Source of the DNA: Ophiosphaerella korrae | Lineage: Eukaryota; Ascomycota; Dothideomycetes; Pleosporales; Phaeosphaeriaceae | Length of the DNA: 64,000 bases | Direction: 5' to 3' | Assembly: GCA_028456385.1 (NCBI GenBank) | Contig: JALNQF010000012.1 | Location: 248,001 to 312,000 of the forward strand | Notes under the pieces: generated by a model | The model's input: the letters and a program-made list of their open reading frames with translations, nothing else | What the model was told of the DNA's origin: nothing | The model's database searches: none | Translations under genes and position numbers: made by a program | In this document: positions 24,004-33,850 of the stretch, one piece after another | How positions within the stretch are numbered: the stretch's first letter is position 1 | How the letters are laid out: each line of letters opens with the position of its first letter

Positions 24004-24861
24004 TCGGTGCAAGTCAATGATCCATGGGGAGATAGTGGCACGGATCAAGATAATAGCGGACGAGGACGTATTAAACATAAGAGGGATTGGGAGTAAGATG
24101 ATATGCAGTGAGTCCAATGATAGGCCATGAAAACAACAAGGAGATATTATCTAAAGCACTGGGGGAACTAATAATGTTCAGATAGAGACAAGGACGTTAT
24201 CAAAACTGATCAAAGGAACAAAAACTGGAGTCTAGGGCAGACCTAGAGAAATTCTCGGACACAATTTGGAGTTTGAGAGGAGCAGATTGACGCGTTGTGA
24301 GTATCTTGGGCAGGAGGGCGGAGTGAACATTTTTAATACCCCTAGTCGACAGGGGGTTGTTCCAGTCCCCCCTAAGATTTGCTGGACTGAGAAGTGATAT
24401 GTTAGTAAGCCAGTAATGTCCCGAAGTAGGCCAACTCACGCGATATGTAGTTGAGGTATCGGTCCGGGGTTTAAAGGACAGCAGGGTCCTTGCAGATGCT
24501 CGACATTTAGTGATGTATATATTGTATCGGTGTTGTACTATGCTATGCGAGTAGGGTACATAATGTCGCTTTGGGAATATCTTGGTTCGAAATTCCGGTA
24601 TGGCGCTTATGGAATTTTGTGTTGAGTGGAGGGAGTTGTTAACCCCCCTAGGCGGTCACATTTCTTTCTAGCTCAGAAAATGTCGACTCCAGACTACTAG
24701 AAGACCATATATTGTAAGGACGGAAGGAAGAGTCATAACTCGTGAGGCCATGCCATATCATCCACGTGAACCACTGAACTGAACGACTCCATACTCCACC
24801 CTCGCTTCGGGTTCATTGCTTATGCCCCCGCTCGACTTCACTGCCGTATGAAAAACAAACA
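24004..24861. other. Intergenic, 858 bp
   Basis: Convergent 3' flanks. It contains a short inverted repeat (AGGGGGTTGTTCCAGTCCCCCCT, at about 24,350-24,373) and a second C-run CCCCCCTAGG near 24,645. No gene seen. Confidence 0.5.
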
Positions 24862-26008
24862 TCATTTCTCCTCTTCCAGCGCCTCGCTTGTTGTCTTCTT
24901 TAAAATATGGCGATCTTCTTCACTCATGTGATCTACTTTCTCGACTAAAAGTTTCTTGAGAAATATGTTCTCCTTCCTGAGACTATCGTTCTCTGCCTCG
25001 AGCTTCTTCGTTCGTTCTTGCATCTCGCGAGTCGTCTCCACGAGTTGCTGCTCGCGCTGTTTTTTCTTTTGGCGAAAGCGCGCAGAAGCCGCCTGATTGC
25101 GCTTACGCTTATCCTCATCCGCCTCGAAGATGACAGGATCTGTCATGAGGCTTGCTGGGTTGGGGTCGGGACTGGTGGCTGAAGACGTAGAGGTAGCATT
25201 GCTGTCCGGATAGGGGGTGCGATACGCGTTCACGTTGAAGTTTGGGGCGATGGGCGAAAAGCCATTGAGCTCGTCCATAATCGACGACTCATGTTCATAC
25301 TGTTGGGGAATGGGGTGCGCAGCCATACCGGGCAAGGTGTATTGCAAGCCTCGGAGGAAGTGTTAGCTACCATATCAAATGTGGGAGGGGCCCGAAGCGG
25401 TGTCTGTTGTCTGCCGGAGTGCCTAAGGATAATGTGGTCCTTGGTGCTAGCCTCTGCCCATGCAGCGCCGCGTGGATGCTTGCAGGAGCTAATGTTGGTG
25501 TGTCCAGTTGCGTGGGTCACGTGCTGAAATGCGGTGCTCGCTTCGTTAGAGCACGTCATTGAGACTAGGGCTGACGACATCCAGCACCAGTAGCCAGCGG
25601 TATGGAGATTGTGACTATGGGCAAGGAAGCAGAGACAATAAGAGGATGTTGAGGTGAGGTGCAGAGAGACAGATAGCGCCAACATGAACCAGCATTGAGA
25701 ATGAAACCAGATAAATGGAGCGCCACGCTTACCTGAGAGAGACACTCCGCTGGTGTGCGACGGGTACGCATATTGGCCGTGTGCATATACATCCTGCGTC
25801 ATTTGCAGAGGATGAGACAGAGTCGGGTAGTCATGATCCGGAAAGAGTTGTGCAGCGTCGAGGGAGTCGTACGTGTCACGTCCAGACAAACTGATCAACG
25901 GTCAGTTCGTCGCAAAAACATGTAGTCGCATAGCTTGTACCTCCCACTCGCAGATGCTTCGGTGAAGGTCTGCTGTCCAAATGTTTCTTGATGATGAAAC
26001 TCCGACAT
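24862..26008 (-). CDS. bZIP transcription factor, Cys-3/MetR-type
   Basis: Three exons: 26008..25941, 25890..25733 and 25349..24862; 237 aa. The basic region KRKRNQAASARFRQKKKQR (residues 156-174) with the NxxAASxRFR signature leads into a leucine zipper (LVETTREMQERTKKLEAEN, then LRKENIFLKKLLVEK). The NQAASARFRQKKKQREQ motif is closest to the Cys-3/MetR/Zip1 class, which activates sulphur-assimilation genes; the regulatory role is inferred. The N-terminus is Gln/Ser/Thr-rich (FGQQTFTEASASG). Intron 1 is 50 nt. Intron 2 is 383 nt, unusually long here, but has a GCTAAC branch site 18 nt before its acceptor. Two out-of-frame upstream ATGs (26027, 26018) begin a short ORF overlapping the start. 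Confidence 0.85.
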
Positions 26009-26765
26009 TACTCTCCATCGGCCACATGCGTTCGGCTCGTCGTCGAGGCTTCCGAGTCGTTGGGCTCTCGATGCGGAAGGTTATGGATGTTGAGGTAGAA
26101 CTCGAGGTAGAGCTTAAAGTCGGTGTTCTAGGGGGGCTAAAAATGCACTCGTTGCAACGCGCATGTGTGATGATGTCTTGTCCTATAAGAATGATAAGCA
26201 GCGTGCACTGCCAGCCCACACCCGTGCGAAAACTTATGTTCCCAGTCCTGGAGTTTGGCGATCTCGAGCGATTGCGCCATATCGCCTGTGTCCGTAGAGT
26301 GACCTCCACGCTTTTACATAACTCGTTAGCCCTTGCCGCCACTGCAACACCTAGCATTTTCACAGTGGTCGGTTCAAGGCCCCTGAAAGTTGTCGTCCAT
26401 GTCAAAACATGTCTTCACTGCACTGCCATCAACTGGAACTCCTGTTGTTCTTCAGCGCAGGTGATGAGACTGGTCATATCGGATACTTCTTCTGTTCTAG
26501 CACCTTTCGCGTGCGAGCGACGAGGCCACCCATTATAGCCCCTCAGATATCCAGCTTGACCGTTCGGAGTCGCATTGTGCTTGTGAGACTCACGATGCTG
26601 TTGTGTCAGGAGAGTGAGTCAACTTCTGCACTGTGTAAATTCACGGGAGACATTGTACATACTCATCGCCTCGTGCCACAGGTTAAATCTCATCTGAAAG
26701 ACTCTTCCAACGTAATGCCACAGAGCAGAGCTCTTCCCCTACATAAATCCATAGCGATCCACACG
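26009..26765. promoter_or_regulatory. Divergent promoter/leader region, bZIP and J-domain-like genes
   Basis: 757 bp between the divergent start codons. The plus-strand frame of the J-domain-like protein is open back to ATG 26409 (119 extra codons), but that part has no recognisable domain and looks like leader. The minus side includes the uORF overlapping the bZIP start. Confidence 0.45.
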
Positions 26766-27995
26766 ATGAAAATCTTCACATACTACGAGGTTCTTGGTTT
26801 GCTGCCATCCGCCACTCCAGAAGTCATCCGTGCCGCGTACAAAGCTCTTAAACAAATCCACGGTCCCGATGAGACTGTGCATTCTACTGCAGGCGAGCGG
26901 GTCTGCCATGCTACTATATTCAATAATGTGCAGGCAGCATATGATGTGCTGGGCATGCCCTCCCTAAAAGCAGCCTATGACGCTGAGCTTCTCCGTCATG
27001 ACAATAGAGTCGATGGAGGACGCTCGACGTTCCATCGCCCTTCTTCACCTCGCCAAAGCTTGAGGCAATCGAAGCGTAGGCCAACCGTGAAACTAACAAC
27101 TCCGGAAGAGAGGGCCGAAATGCAAGCCAAAGCACGCCAATCAGTCAAGCAACTCCATAAAAGGCGTGCAGATCGTAGCAAGGAAGATGCAACACTGGAT
27201 ATCTCTGGTTTGAAGGACATGGTTCGGACCTGGCAAATTTTGGCTGATGAAAACAGTTCTGACCCAGCTATGAAAGCTTACTGCACAATCGAAATTTACG
27301 AGTACAGACAAAAGATAATAGAGCGCCAGAAGGAACATAACGAATGGCTTGAGAAAATGTCAACTCCAGTTTCAAAGCAATGTCAAGCTGTTCTAGAAGC
27401 GCCCCAGAAGCTAGAACGGACTTCCTCGTCAGAACATACTTCCTCATCGCGATGTACTCGTCCAACAGGATCTATACAAGCTGCGACCAATTCCACATCT
27501 CGAACTACTGATTCACCAACCGCAAGACTTTGTAGTAATCAGAAGGCTGAAATTCGCAAGCGTGTTGAAGCCGAACGTGCTGCTTCCGCTGCTGCACGAA
27601 CAGAAGCCCGCCTACTTGAAAAAGCTCAACGAGAAGCAGCCAAACAGGCACAAATAGACAAGAAAGCCGCAGCATTCCGTGCAGACAAGGAAAAAAGGAA
27701 AGTCGAGGTGGACCTACGGGCCCGGAAGGATGCCGAGCGCGTTGCAAGGGCTCGAGCTAAGGCTCTTGCCCCCCCACAAGGTACTGTTGATGCGTCTGTT
27801 GAAGGCAGGTCACAAGCCCCTGGTCCAATACCGGCTCAAGCGGCGATTTCTGTTGTGGGTCCTACTAATCCGGAAGGAGATCAGGGAAGTGCGAAGAAAA
27901 CTTGCGATAAATGTGGGGTCAAGCATGCTGGCTTTCTCGAATGGCGAGCGTGCATGCAAGGTGCGCAAGATGGCGAAGATGGTCTGAGGCCGTAA
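26766..27995 (+). CDS. J-domain-like protein with charged coiled coil and C-terminal Cys pair
   Basis: Intronless, 409 aa from ATG 26766, the start that places the J-like domain at the N-terminus. Residues 5-75 read YYEVLGLLPSATPEVIRAAY, then ALKQIHGPDETV, then IFNNVQAAYDVLGMPSLKAAYD, matching helices I-IV of a DnaJ domain. The invariant HPD tripeptide is replaced by HGPD (one inserted residue), so stimulation of Hsp70 is doubtful. A Lys/Arg-rich region and a long Ala/Glu/Lys/Arg helix (about residues 255-330) follow, then CDKCGVKHAGFLEWRACM near the end, a possible half zinc site. Lineage-restricted J-like proteins of this layout occur in Dothideomycetes; no function known to me. Confidence 0.7.
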   Translation: MKIFTYYEVLGLLPSATPEVIRAAYKALKQIHGPDETVHSTAGERVCHATIFNNVQAAYDVLGMPSLKAAYDAELLRHDNRVDGGRSTFHRPSSPRQSLRQSKRRPTVKLTTPEERAEMQAKARQSVKQLHKRRADRSKEDATLDISGLKDMVRTWQILADENSSDPAMKAYCTIEIYEYRQKIIERQKEHNEWLEKMSTPVSKQCQAVLEAPQKLERTSSSEHTSSSRCTRPTGSIQAATNSTSRTTDSPTARLCSNQKAEIRKRVEAERAASAAARTEARLLEKAQREAAKQAQIDKKAAAFRADKEKRKVEVDLRARKDAERVARARAKALAPPQGTVDASVEGRSQAPGPIPAQAAISVVGPTNPEGDQGSAKKTCDKCGVKHAGFLEWRACMQGAQDGEDGLRP

Positions 27996-28121
27996 ACTCT
28001 TCTCTAGTCGAAAGTCAATGTGCTATTGGAAAACTTCCCTCCAAGAGATTGTAGTAGTCATCGACGTATCTCCATAGGTATTGGTATGCCATTTGGTTTG
28101 TTGCCCCCAAGATCTTTTACA

Positions 28122-28283
28122 ATGGCGTTAAATATATTATTCATATACACCTTGAATGTATTGCCCTTACTTCTTTCACTATGCTTATTCTTCCAGGATG
28201 ATCTTCGATGTGGTATTTGGTGGCTGCTGGTGGCCTTGATAGGTTTCTTTGGTCCCGTTCTAATTATGGCATTGTACCCTTGA
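28122..28283 (+). CDS. Possible 53-aa hydrophobic membrane peptide
   Basis: A 54-codon ORF starting at ATG 28122, with two hydrophobic segments (ILFIYTLNVLPLLLSLCLFF and WWLLVALIGFFGPVLIMAL) separated by a short polar DDLRCG. It begins 126 bp after the J-domain-like gene. Composition alone suggests a membrane peptide. No homology or splice evidence supports it, and AT-rich sequence readily gives hydrophobic frames. Confidence 0.25.
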   Translation: MALNILFIYTLNVLPLLLSLCLFFQDDLRCGIWWLLVALIGFFGPVLIMALYP

Positions 28284-30856
28284 GTGCCGTAATGGTGCTA
28301 CTCCGGGGCGTGATAGAAGATGGCGTGATATCGTGGGGGCAATATGATAACATGTCATCACCCGAACCGTGTAAAAGCGATTCTCCGATTCACTACAATC
28401 CCGTACAACACCATGAACAATTGGTTGCTCGGCAAGCCGAAGTGGTTGAATGTAACTGTTCTCTTACGTGGCTTAGGGCAACAGGCATTCCCTCCTTGGT
28501 AGAAGATGGACGAAATCGGACTAGCCGATATGATTTCCTCTAATCGGTACAAGGGGGCTACATGAACGGACTGACCCGAGGGTGGCAAAACATCAGTGCG
28601 TATGCCCGTGTAGAGAAGATTCGAGATACTATACCAGAATTTGTCAGCTAAATACTACAAAGCTAGGGTATTTTATCCCAACTAGTGCGGCTAGGTTGTG
28701 ATTTTTGCGAGAGTCGACTAGTCCATGTGGTAGTGATCAAGTGTTATTTTGCGTAGTAATTTAAATAACAGAGCGCCAGCACTTCCGCAGCCGCCACTCG
28801 CGTCAGCCCGTTCAGGAGGGCCCCTTGTACCAACCACGCCGCTTTCCTGACGTAGATTTCCAGCTTCTTGTTTAGATACTCCTCTAGATGGCTACGCATC
28901 TGGTAGTAGATAGGGAGCCGTACATCACGTACGGCTGAGGGGGTAAGGCAAAGACAGTATCTATTCTGTTGACTTGCTTCTCTCTCGTAACGAGAGAGAG
29001 GCGTTATATACCCTGAGGTATCGGGCCGAATAGTTACGTAAGGTAGGCAACTTATACGTACGGACACATCCCCTTAGGTATGAATATAATTAATGTTAAT
29101 CACAGAAGATAGTGTTTGTTCTTTAGCTCTGACAGAACCGCATCTCAAACAGGACCGCTTGCTTTCTTTTATCGAGGAAATTCTCCTGTAAACGATTAGC
29201 AATTGTCATGTACTGTGCAAGAAGTGGGTGTAGTACCATAATGGGGGATGGCCGGGTCGATTTCTCCTGTTATTGGCTCTTGTACTCCTTTGAGGTGATG
29301 CAGTAAAAATGACAAAAAATCAGGAGAGAAAATGAACCGATTTTCAGAAGGACAGGATAGGAATTCGACGCTCGGCCCTGGTCATCAGTGCATTAATGTC
29401 TGTCATCGGCATAACAGCAAGCACTAGCCAAAATGGAGAGTATCAAGTTATTTGGTAAGGTTTTCTGAGTTTCGAGAATACTTGAGCGTGAAGGACCGAA
29501 AGGGATTAAGGTTTCGATATTTGTAACAAAATATCAGCAACAGTTTGAGGTGTCGTTTAATTAAGGTTGAGATGCCAGGAAGAATGACTGATATTATGTG
29601 GATAGAGAGTCTAAAAGTAGACACACTAGAGCTGTTTTAGGTTTGGTCTCGCCCGGACCTTCTCGGCGACGGGCCGAGATGCACATGTTCTCCACCATCA
29701 ATTGACAGATGCCTGTCACTTTGTGGATAACATTTTACATTAGAAGTATATCACCCGGATGAAAATCTATGGTGGACAGAAATAAGATTCACCAGCCAGC
29801 TGTAGAGTCAAAAAAGATGGTGTCGGCTCGGCAAGTGCATATTCTTGGGCAATGAGCTAGCCGTAATTAGACCAAGACTTACAACATGTGAAAGGAAAAC
29901 AATCGCGGTTAGTTAAATAGTCTGTGTATAAAGGTCGCTTCCTAAGTCTTCTTGTAAACAATAAGGTCCGTAAGATAACTATGCATTTACAAAGGAAAAG
30001 AATGCTTAAACAAAATACTGGTAATGACATGGCTTTCGCAGTTTACAATTCATTGGTAGTGTCAAGTAAACTGCCAAGGATGCAGTGACCATGTTTACTT
30101 TTGCCCTCCCAAATGAGCGTCTTGGAAAGGGCGAAGAAAACAAGGTAAGATTAGGTAGTCTATAATTATCTGCGGAGTCAGGTCGCATGGTGTTCTTGAT
30201 TTGGATAATACTGTCGACACACAACTTCAGGTCTTTGACAAATTACAAGAAGTCGTTATACTGTAGATTTGATAGCAGCCATACTACTACCAAATGGTGG
30301 GCTACATTATGGGGTTTGTTGGCTCAAATACTGGCAACATGCAGTATATACCCTTTCCATATCTAATAACAACCAACTTCATCGCTTATCTCCTGTCTAG
30401 CGATATAGGTCTGATTCATTATTCGAGCTCTATTATGAGGATTGTACTATTGGCAGTCGTGGGCAAGGAAACCTTCATGCTAGGCTTGAAAGCCGTTAGA
30501 AGGAAGTATACAGAAGGTATAAGAGAGGGTCTGTAAAAGCTTCTCTTGTGACGGTGGCGAAGATCGGAGAGGAGAAGGTAATGTATTTGAGACTAAGGAG
30601 TAGCATCAAGAAAATTGGGGACAACTTCAAATTCACCACTAGCATATCACGACTTGATTCAAGGGAACCACTAGATATTCTCGTAACACGGTTACCTCTC
30701 ACTGATCCCCTCATAGAAGAATATATCAGAGATATTAAAATCCATAAGAGTAACCATGTCGTGGGGATCTTTAGCGTGATTATTCTTTCACAGCGCCCGG
30801 AAAGCACCTAGTGTAGCCAAAGATGAGCCATCAGAGGGTGACCGCCAGACCTTGTA
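28284..30856. other. Gene-poor AT-rich DNA, 2.6 kb
   Basis: No gene with believable exons. A GC-richer island at 28,744-29,067 is open on the minus strand for 107 codons (VTIRPDTSGYITPLSRYERE-like) and may be a decayed element. CTCTCTCGTAACGAGAGAG at about 28,980-28,998 is a near-perfect hairpin. The rest is AT-rich with many stops in all frames. Confidence 0.4.
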
Positions 30857-31157
30857 TCACCATTGCTCTTGTGCGACTTCGGCAATATGTAGTTCAGCTT
30901 GGCTCTTTTCAAAGCCGCCGTTGAGCTTAAATAGGTCCTTGGCATCGTCTCGATGACCCATCGCAATCATGTCGCATTCGCCCTTGAAGAAGGAGAAGGG
31001 GGCGGTTTAAGGTCCCTGGCATGATTTTTCTCGAAGAAGAAATTCGTCTTCAGGTAGATGGTCTCGTGGCGCTTGGGGCGTGGGATCGGGATTGCAGGAC
31101 TGCACCTTTGGCCGCGAGGACTTCAAGTTTCGGTCAGCCTGCTCGTAGAGCCCTGGA
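30857..31157 (-). pseudogene. Decayed coding fragment, family unknown
   Basis: On the minus strand one frame is open from about 31157 to a TGA at 30857-30859 except for a TAA at 31007-31009. Its GC-rich, protein-like composition contrasts with the surroundings. The part after the stop reads FSFFKGECDMIAMGHRDD, then AKDLFKLNGGFEKSQAELH. No start codon, splice pair or family is evident, so I regard it as the 3' remnant of a dead gene. Confidence 0.3.
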
Positions 31158-31861
31158 GATCACCGGGCTTGGAGGCAACGGGGAGGGTTATGAGCAGCTG
31201 TCTAAGAACTATACATGCCCATGCCGCTGGGAAGAATGCAGCAGATCTATAGTTGCCAGATGTCTGCAATTAGGCCTAAAGCAAAGACTGGGTCAAGACT
31301 GACCTGACAAACTTCCACAAGTCTCAACTCCTGACGTTCTAGAATAGTGTGAGTGATTGCGAAATAGTTGTTGGTAGTGCTGGTGGGGTTATTGAATGTC
31401 TGTGCGGACATGTGTAGAGCTTTTTTGAAGACGAGTTGCGGGAGTAGCTTGACTTTTCCTTCTGCAGCCTCAACATTGCCACAACCTTGACTCTCCCGCG
31501 CATACGATACACCCATACCACAACTACGGCAGCTTACGAGACGCTAACATCAATAGAATCCTTACTCGGCTTATATGGTCTCGAAGTTGACTCTGGTGTA
31601 ATTCACAAACAATCCGCATCCTCGTCCTGCTCACACCTTACTACACTCTTCTGCATGGCTGCGGCCCACGTGCTCGCACCCGAGGAATTTTTTATAGGAC
31701 TCAAAGGCTGGGAAATAAGGTTAGCACTCAACTACTATAACCTGCAGCGAGGCTTTAACAACAACACCGCGGCGGTGGCAGTGGCAGAAATCGGGTTTGT
31801 GCAATTGCACTTGGTGGGTTTCTGGCAGTGTAGGCAGACATAACAAGACGGCGAGTTCTCC

Positions 31862-32110
31862 ATGTGTATCCATGTCATGAGCCAGGAATTTTCAGCTCTC
31901 TACACCTTCGAGGAGTTGAAGCGCGGTGCACGTCAGCTCCGGAGGGTAACCGGCTATCGCTTGACCTACGAGGCGACCCTGAAGCTCTTTTATGACGAAA
32001 GAATCAACTCAGGACGGGCCCTGAACGAGAAGGAGCGGTCTGTACAGCAGCGGCTTCACAAACCGTGCTTCGACATGGTCAATCACCTCGAACAACCGGA
32101 TGTAGATTAA
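31862..32110 (+). CDS. Possible small protein or gene remnant (82 aa)
   Basis: ATG 31862 opens 82 codons with GC-rich codon use and an amphipathic, soluble-protein composition (LYTFEELKRGARQLRRVTGY, LKLFYDERINSGRALNEKER). A preceding open stretch (31,655-31,843) in another frame has similar quality, suggesting pieces of one older gene. No domain recognised, and the surroundings are gene-poor. Confidence 0.3.
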   Translation: MCIHVMSQEFSALYTFEELKRGARQLRRVTGYRLTYEATLKLFYDERINSGRALNEKERSVQQRLHKPCFDMVNHLEQPDVD

Positions 32111-32588
32111 GGAAGTACTACTATGAATCGATAGACCTCACCAACAGTCCCGGCTTCGCCTCCGTGCTTCTCTTCGCGGTTGGTTGTGACCGCTAATGGG
32201 GGGTTGAATAATTTTTGGACGAGTAGGTAGATACCTAAGATTGCTAGAATTATACAAACATGGTCACGGGTTGAATACCAGTTGTGATTTTCAGAAGATG
32301 TGATTTAGAGTATGACATGCTTAGATGGCAGCGCACATAAGCTGTCAAGCTAACATGACCTTCCAAGCATCATAATGTGCCTAAAAGCGAGATCATAGCT
32401 CGATATACGTGAAATCGGACAAACTCACCCTGATGCAATCAAGCTTCTAAGGAAATACAGCCAAGCTTGTAGAGAAATACGATCAAGCCTACCAGTAAAT
32501 ATAATCAAACATGTCAAGAAATATTATCAAGCTTGTTGAGAAATGGGTGCATTGGAGAAGCAAAAAGAAGAGCGGGAGTAGCAAATTA
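32111..32588. other. AT-rich intergenic DNA, 480 bp
   Basis: Contains three or four loose copies of an A/T-rich phrase (AAGCTTGTNGAGAAATANNATCAAGC) between about 32,440 and 32,545, leading into the 32.6-kb repeat block. Confidence 0.4.
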
Positions 32589-33850
32589 AGTCCTGGGCAG
32601 TACTCGAACCTGCGCAAAAAAATATATGCAGAGGATTTACAACCTGGGAGGCGATCCTCAACCGTTTCGGCAGGCCGTCAGTTTTACAACCTCCCTAGAT
32701 GCTAGTGATAGGCATTGGAAATTAATGATATATATAGCACATGAGCATGTTCTGAGTGGAGCAAAAAAAAGAGCGCCGAAGTAGTGCACGAGTCGTGCGG
32801 GGTGATCAAGCCTGCACAAAGGTTTCGCGTAGTGAACGAGTCCTGCGGGATGATCGAACCTGCACAAAAATACCAAGTGACAAACGAGTCCTGCGAGGTT
32901 ATTGAGCCAGCACAAAAAAACCCTAGTGGTAAACAAGTCCAGCGGGGTGATCGAGTCTGAGCAAAAAAAGCCAAGTAGTGGCAAGCCCTGAGGGGTACTC
33001 GAACCTGTGCAAAAAAGAAACATATGCAGAGGATTTACAACCCTGGGAGGCCGCCCTCGACCGTTTCGGCAGGCAGCTTTTACAACCTCCCTGTCTTTTG
33101 TCAGCAGATGATAGGTGCTGAAAATTAATGATATATATGGCCCATAAGAACACCTTGGGTGAGGCATAAAGATGAGGCGGGGTATCTTTCCAGGGTGAAG
33201 CAAACAGAGGAGATGAAGCGGCTCACCCAGGTGAAGCAAAAAGACAAGACGAAGTGGCTTTCCTTAGTGCAACAAACAGAAGAGGCGGCATCGCGAAACG
33301 GTTCCGCGGGGTAACAAAACGTGCGAACAGCATAGTATGTGCAGAGGCCTTGTGACGGATATCATGACCTTCCACGTAGACGTCAGCCGGAAGCCACTGA
33401 AAATAAATAATGTTAGTCTTAAAAAAAAACCTGAGACGAATAAAAAGAGGAGACAGAGTAGCTGTCTTCAGTGAGCCAAAAGCACGACTTGGAGTAGCAA
33501 AATAGTCCGGGGGAAATCGAACTTGTGGAAAAAAATGCGGTGGTCTTAGATGAAGCAAAAAGATACGATGGAGTAGTGATACAGTCTTGGGGAAAGAGAA
33601 TTGAAAAATCAAACTGGCAAAGAAAGGAGACAGAGTAGTTGCCCTGGGGAGTAGCTGTCCTGAGTGAAGCAAAAAGAACAGAGGAGATAGTGGCATAGTC
33701 CTCTGACAGAATCGAACCGGAGCAAAAAAGATATGCAGAGGATTTATTCAACCTCACTGTACACAGTCAGCGCGGCCGCAGGTATACCCAATCCGCCACT
33801 TGGGCCCCTGCAGCGAAAGTTCATGAATAATAATGATATATATAATCACT
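32589..33850 (-). repeat. Degenerate repeat family with tRNA-promoter-like boxes
   Basis: A composite of related units. A roughly 150-bp module, TATGCAGAGGATTTACAACC through to AATGATATATATA, occurs three times (about 32,630-32,745, 33,023-33,140 and 33,736-33,845). Between copies 1 and 2 lie five tandem units of about 50 bp (32,771-33,017), each ending in TCGAACCTGCACAAAAAA-like sequence. On the minus strand each unit reads T-run, TGCAGGTTCGATCAT (close to the pol III B box GGTTCGANNCC). The third module also carries AAGTGGCGGATTGGG (A-box-like) at about 33,796-33,810 minus. Sequence up to 33,735 contains further diverged units with GTGAAGCAAAAAGA phrases. Long open minus-strand frames across it follow from the repeats and are not called as genes. 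Confidence 0.7.

Noticed and set aside
26409..26765. 119-codon N-terminal extension of the J-domain-like protein
   Set aside because: It has an ATG but no domain or codon regularity, and the J-like domain normally starts the protein; treated as leader.
32658..33239. 193-codon minus-strand ORF
   Set aside because: Lies entirely on degenerate tandem repeats whose unit length keeps frames open; no start context, splicing or domain.
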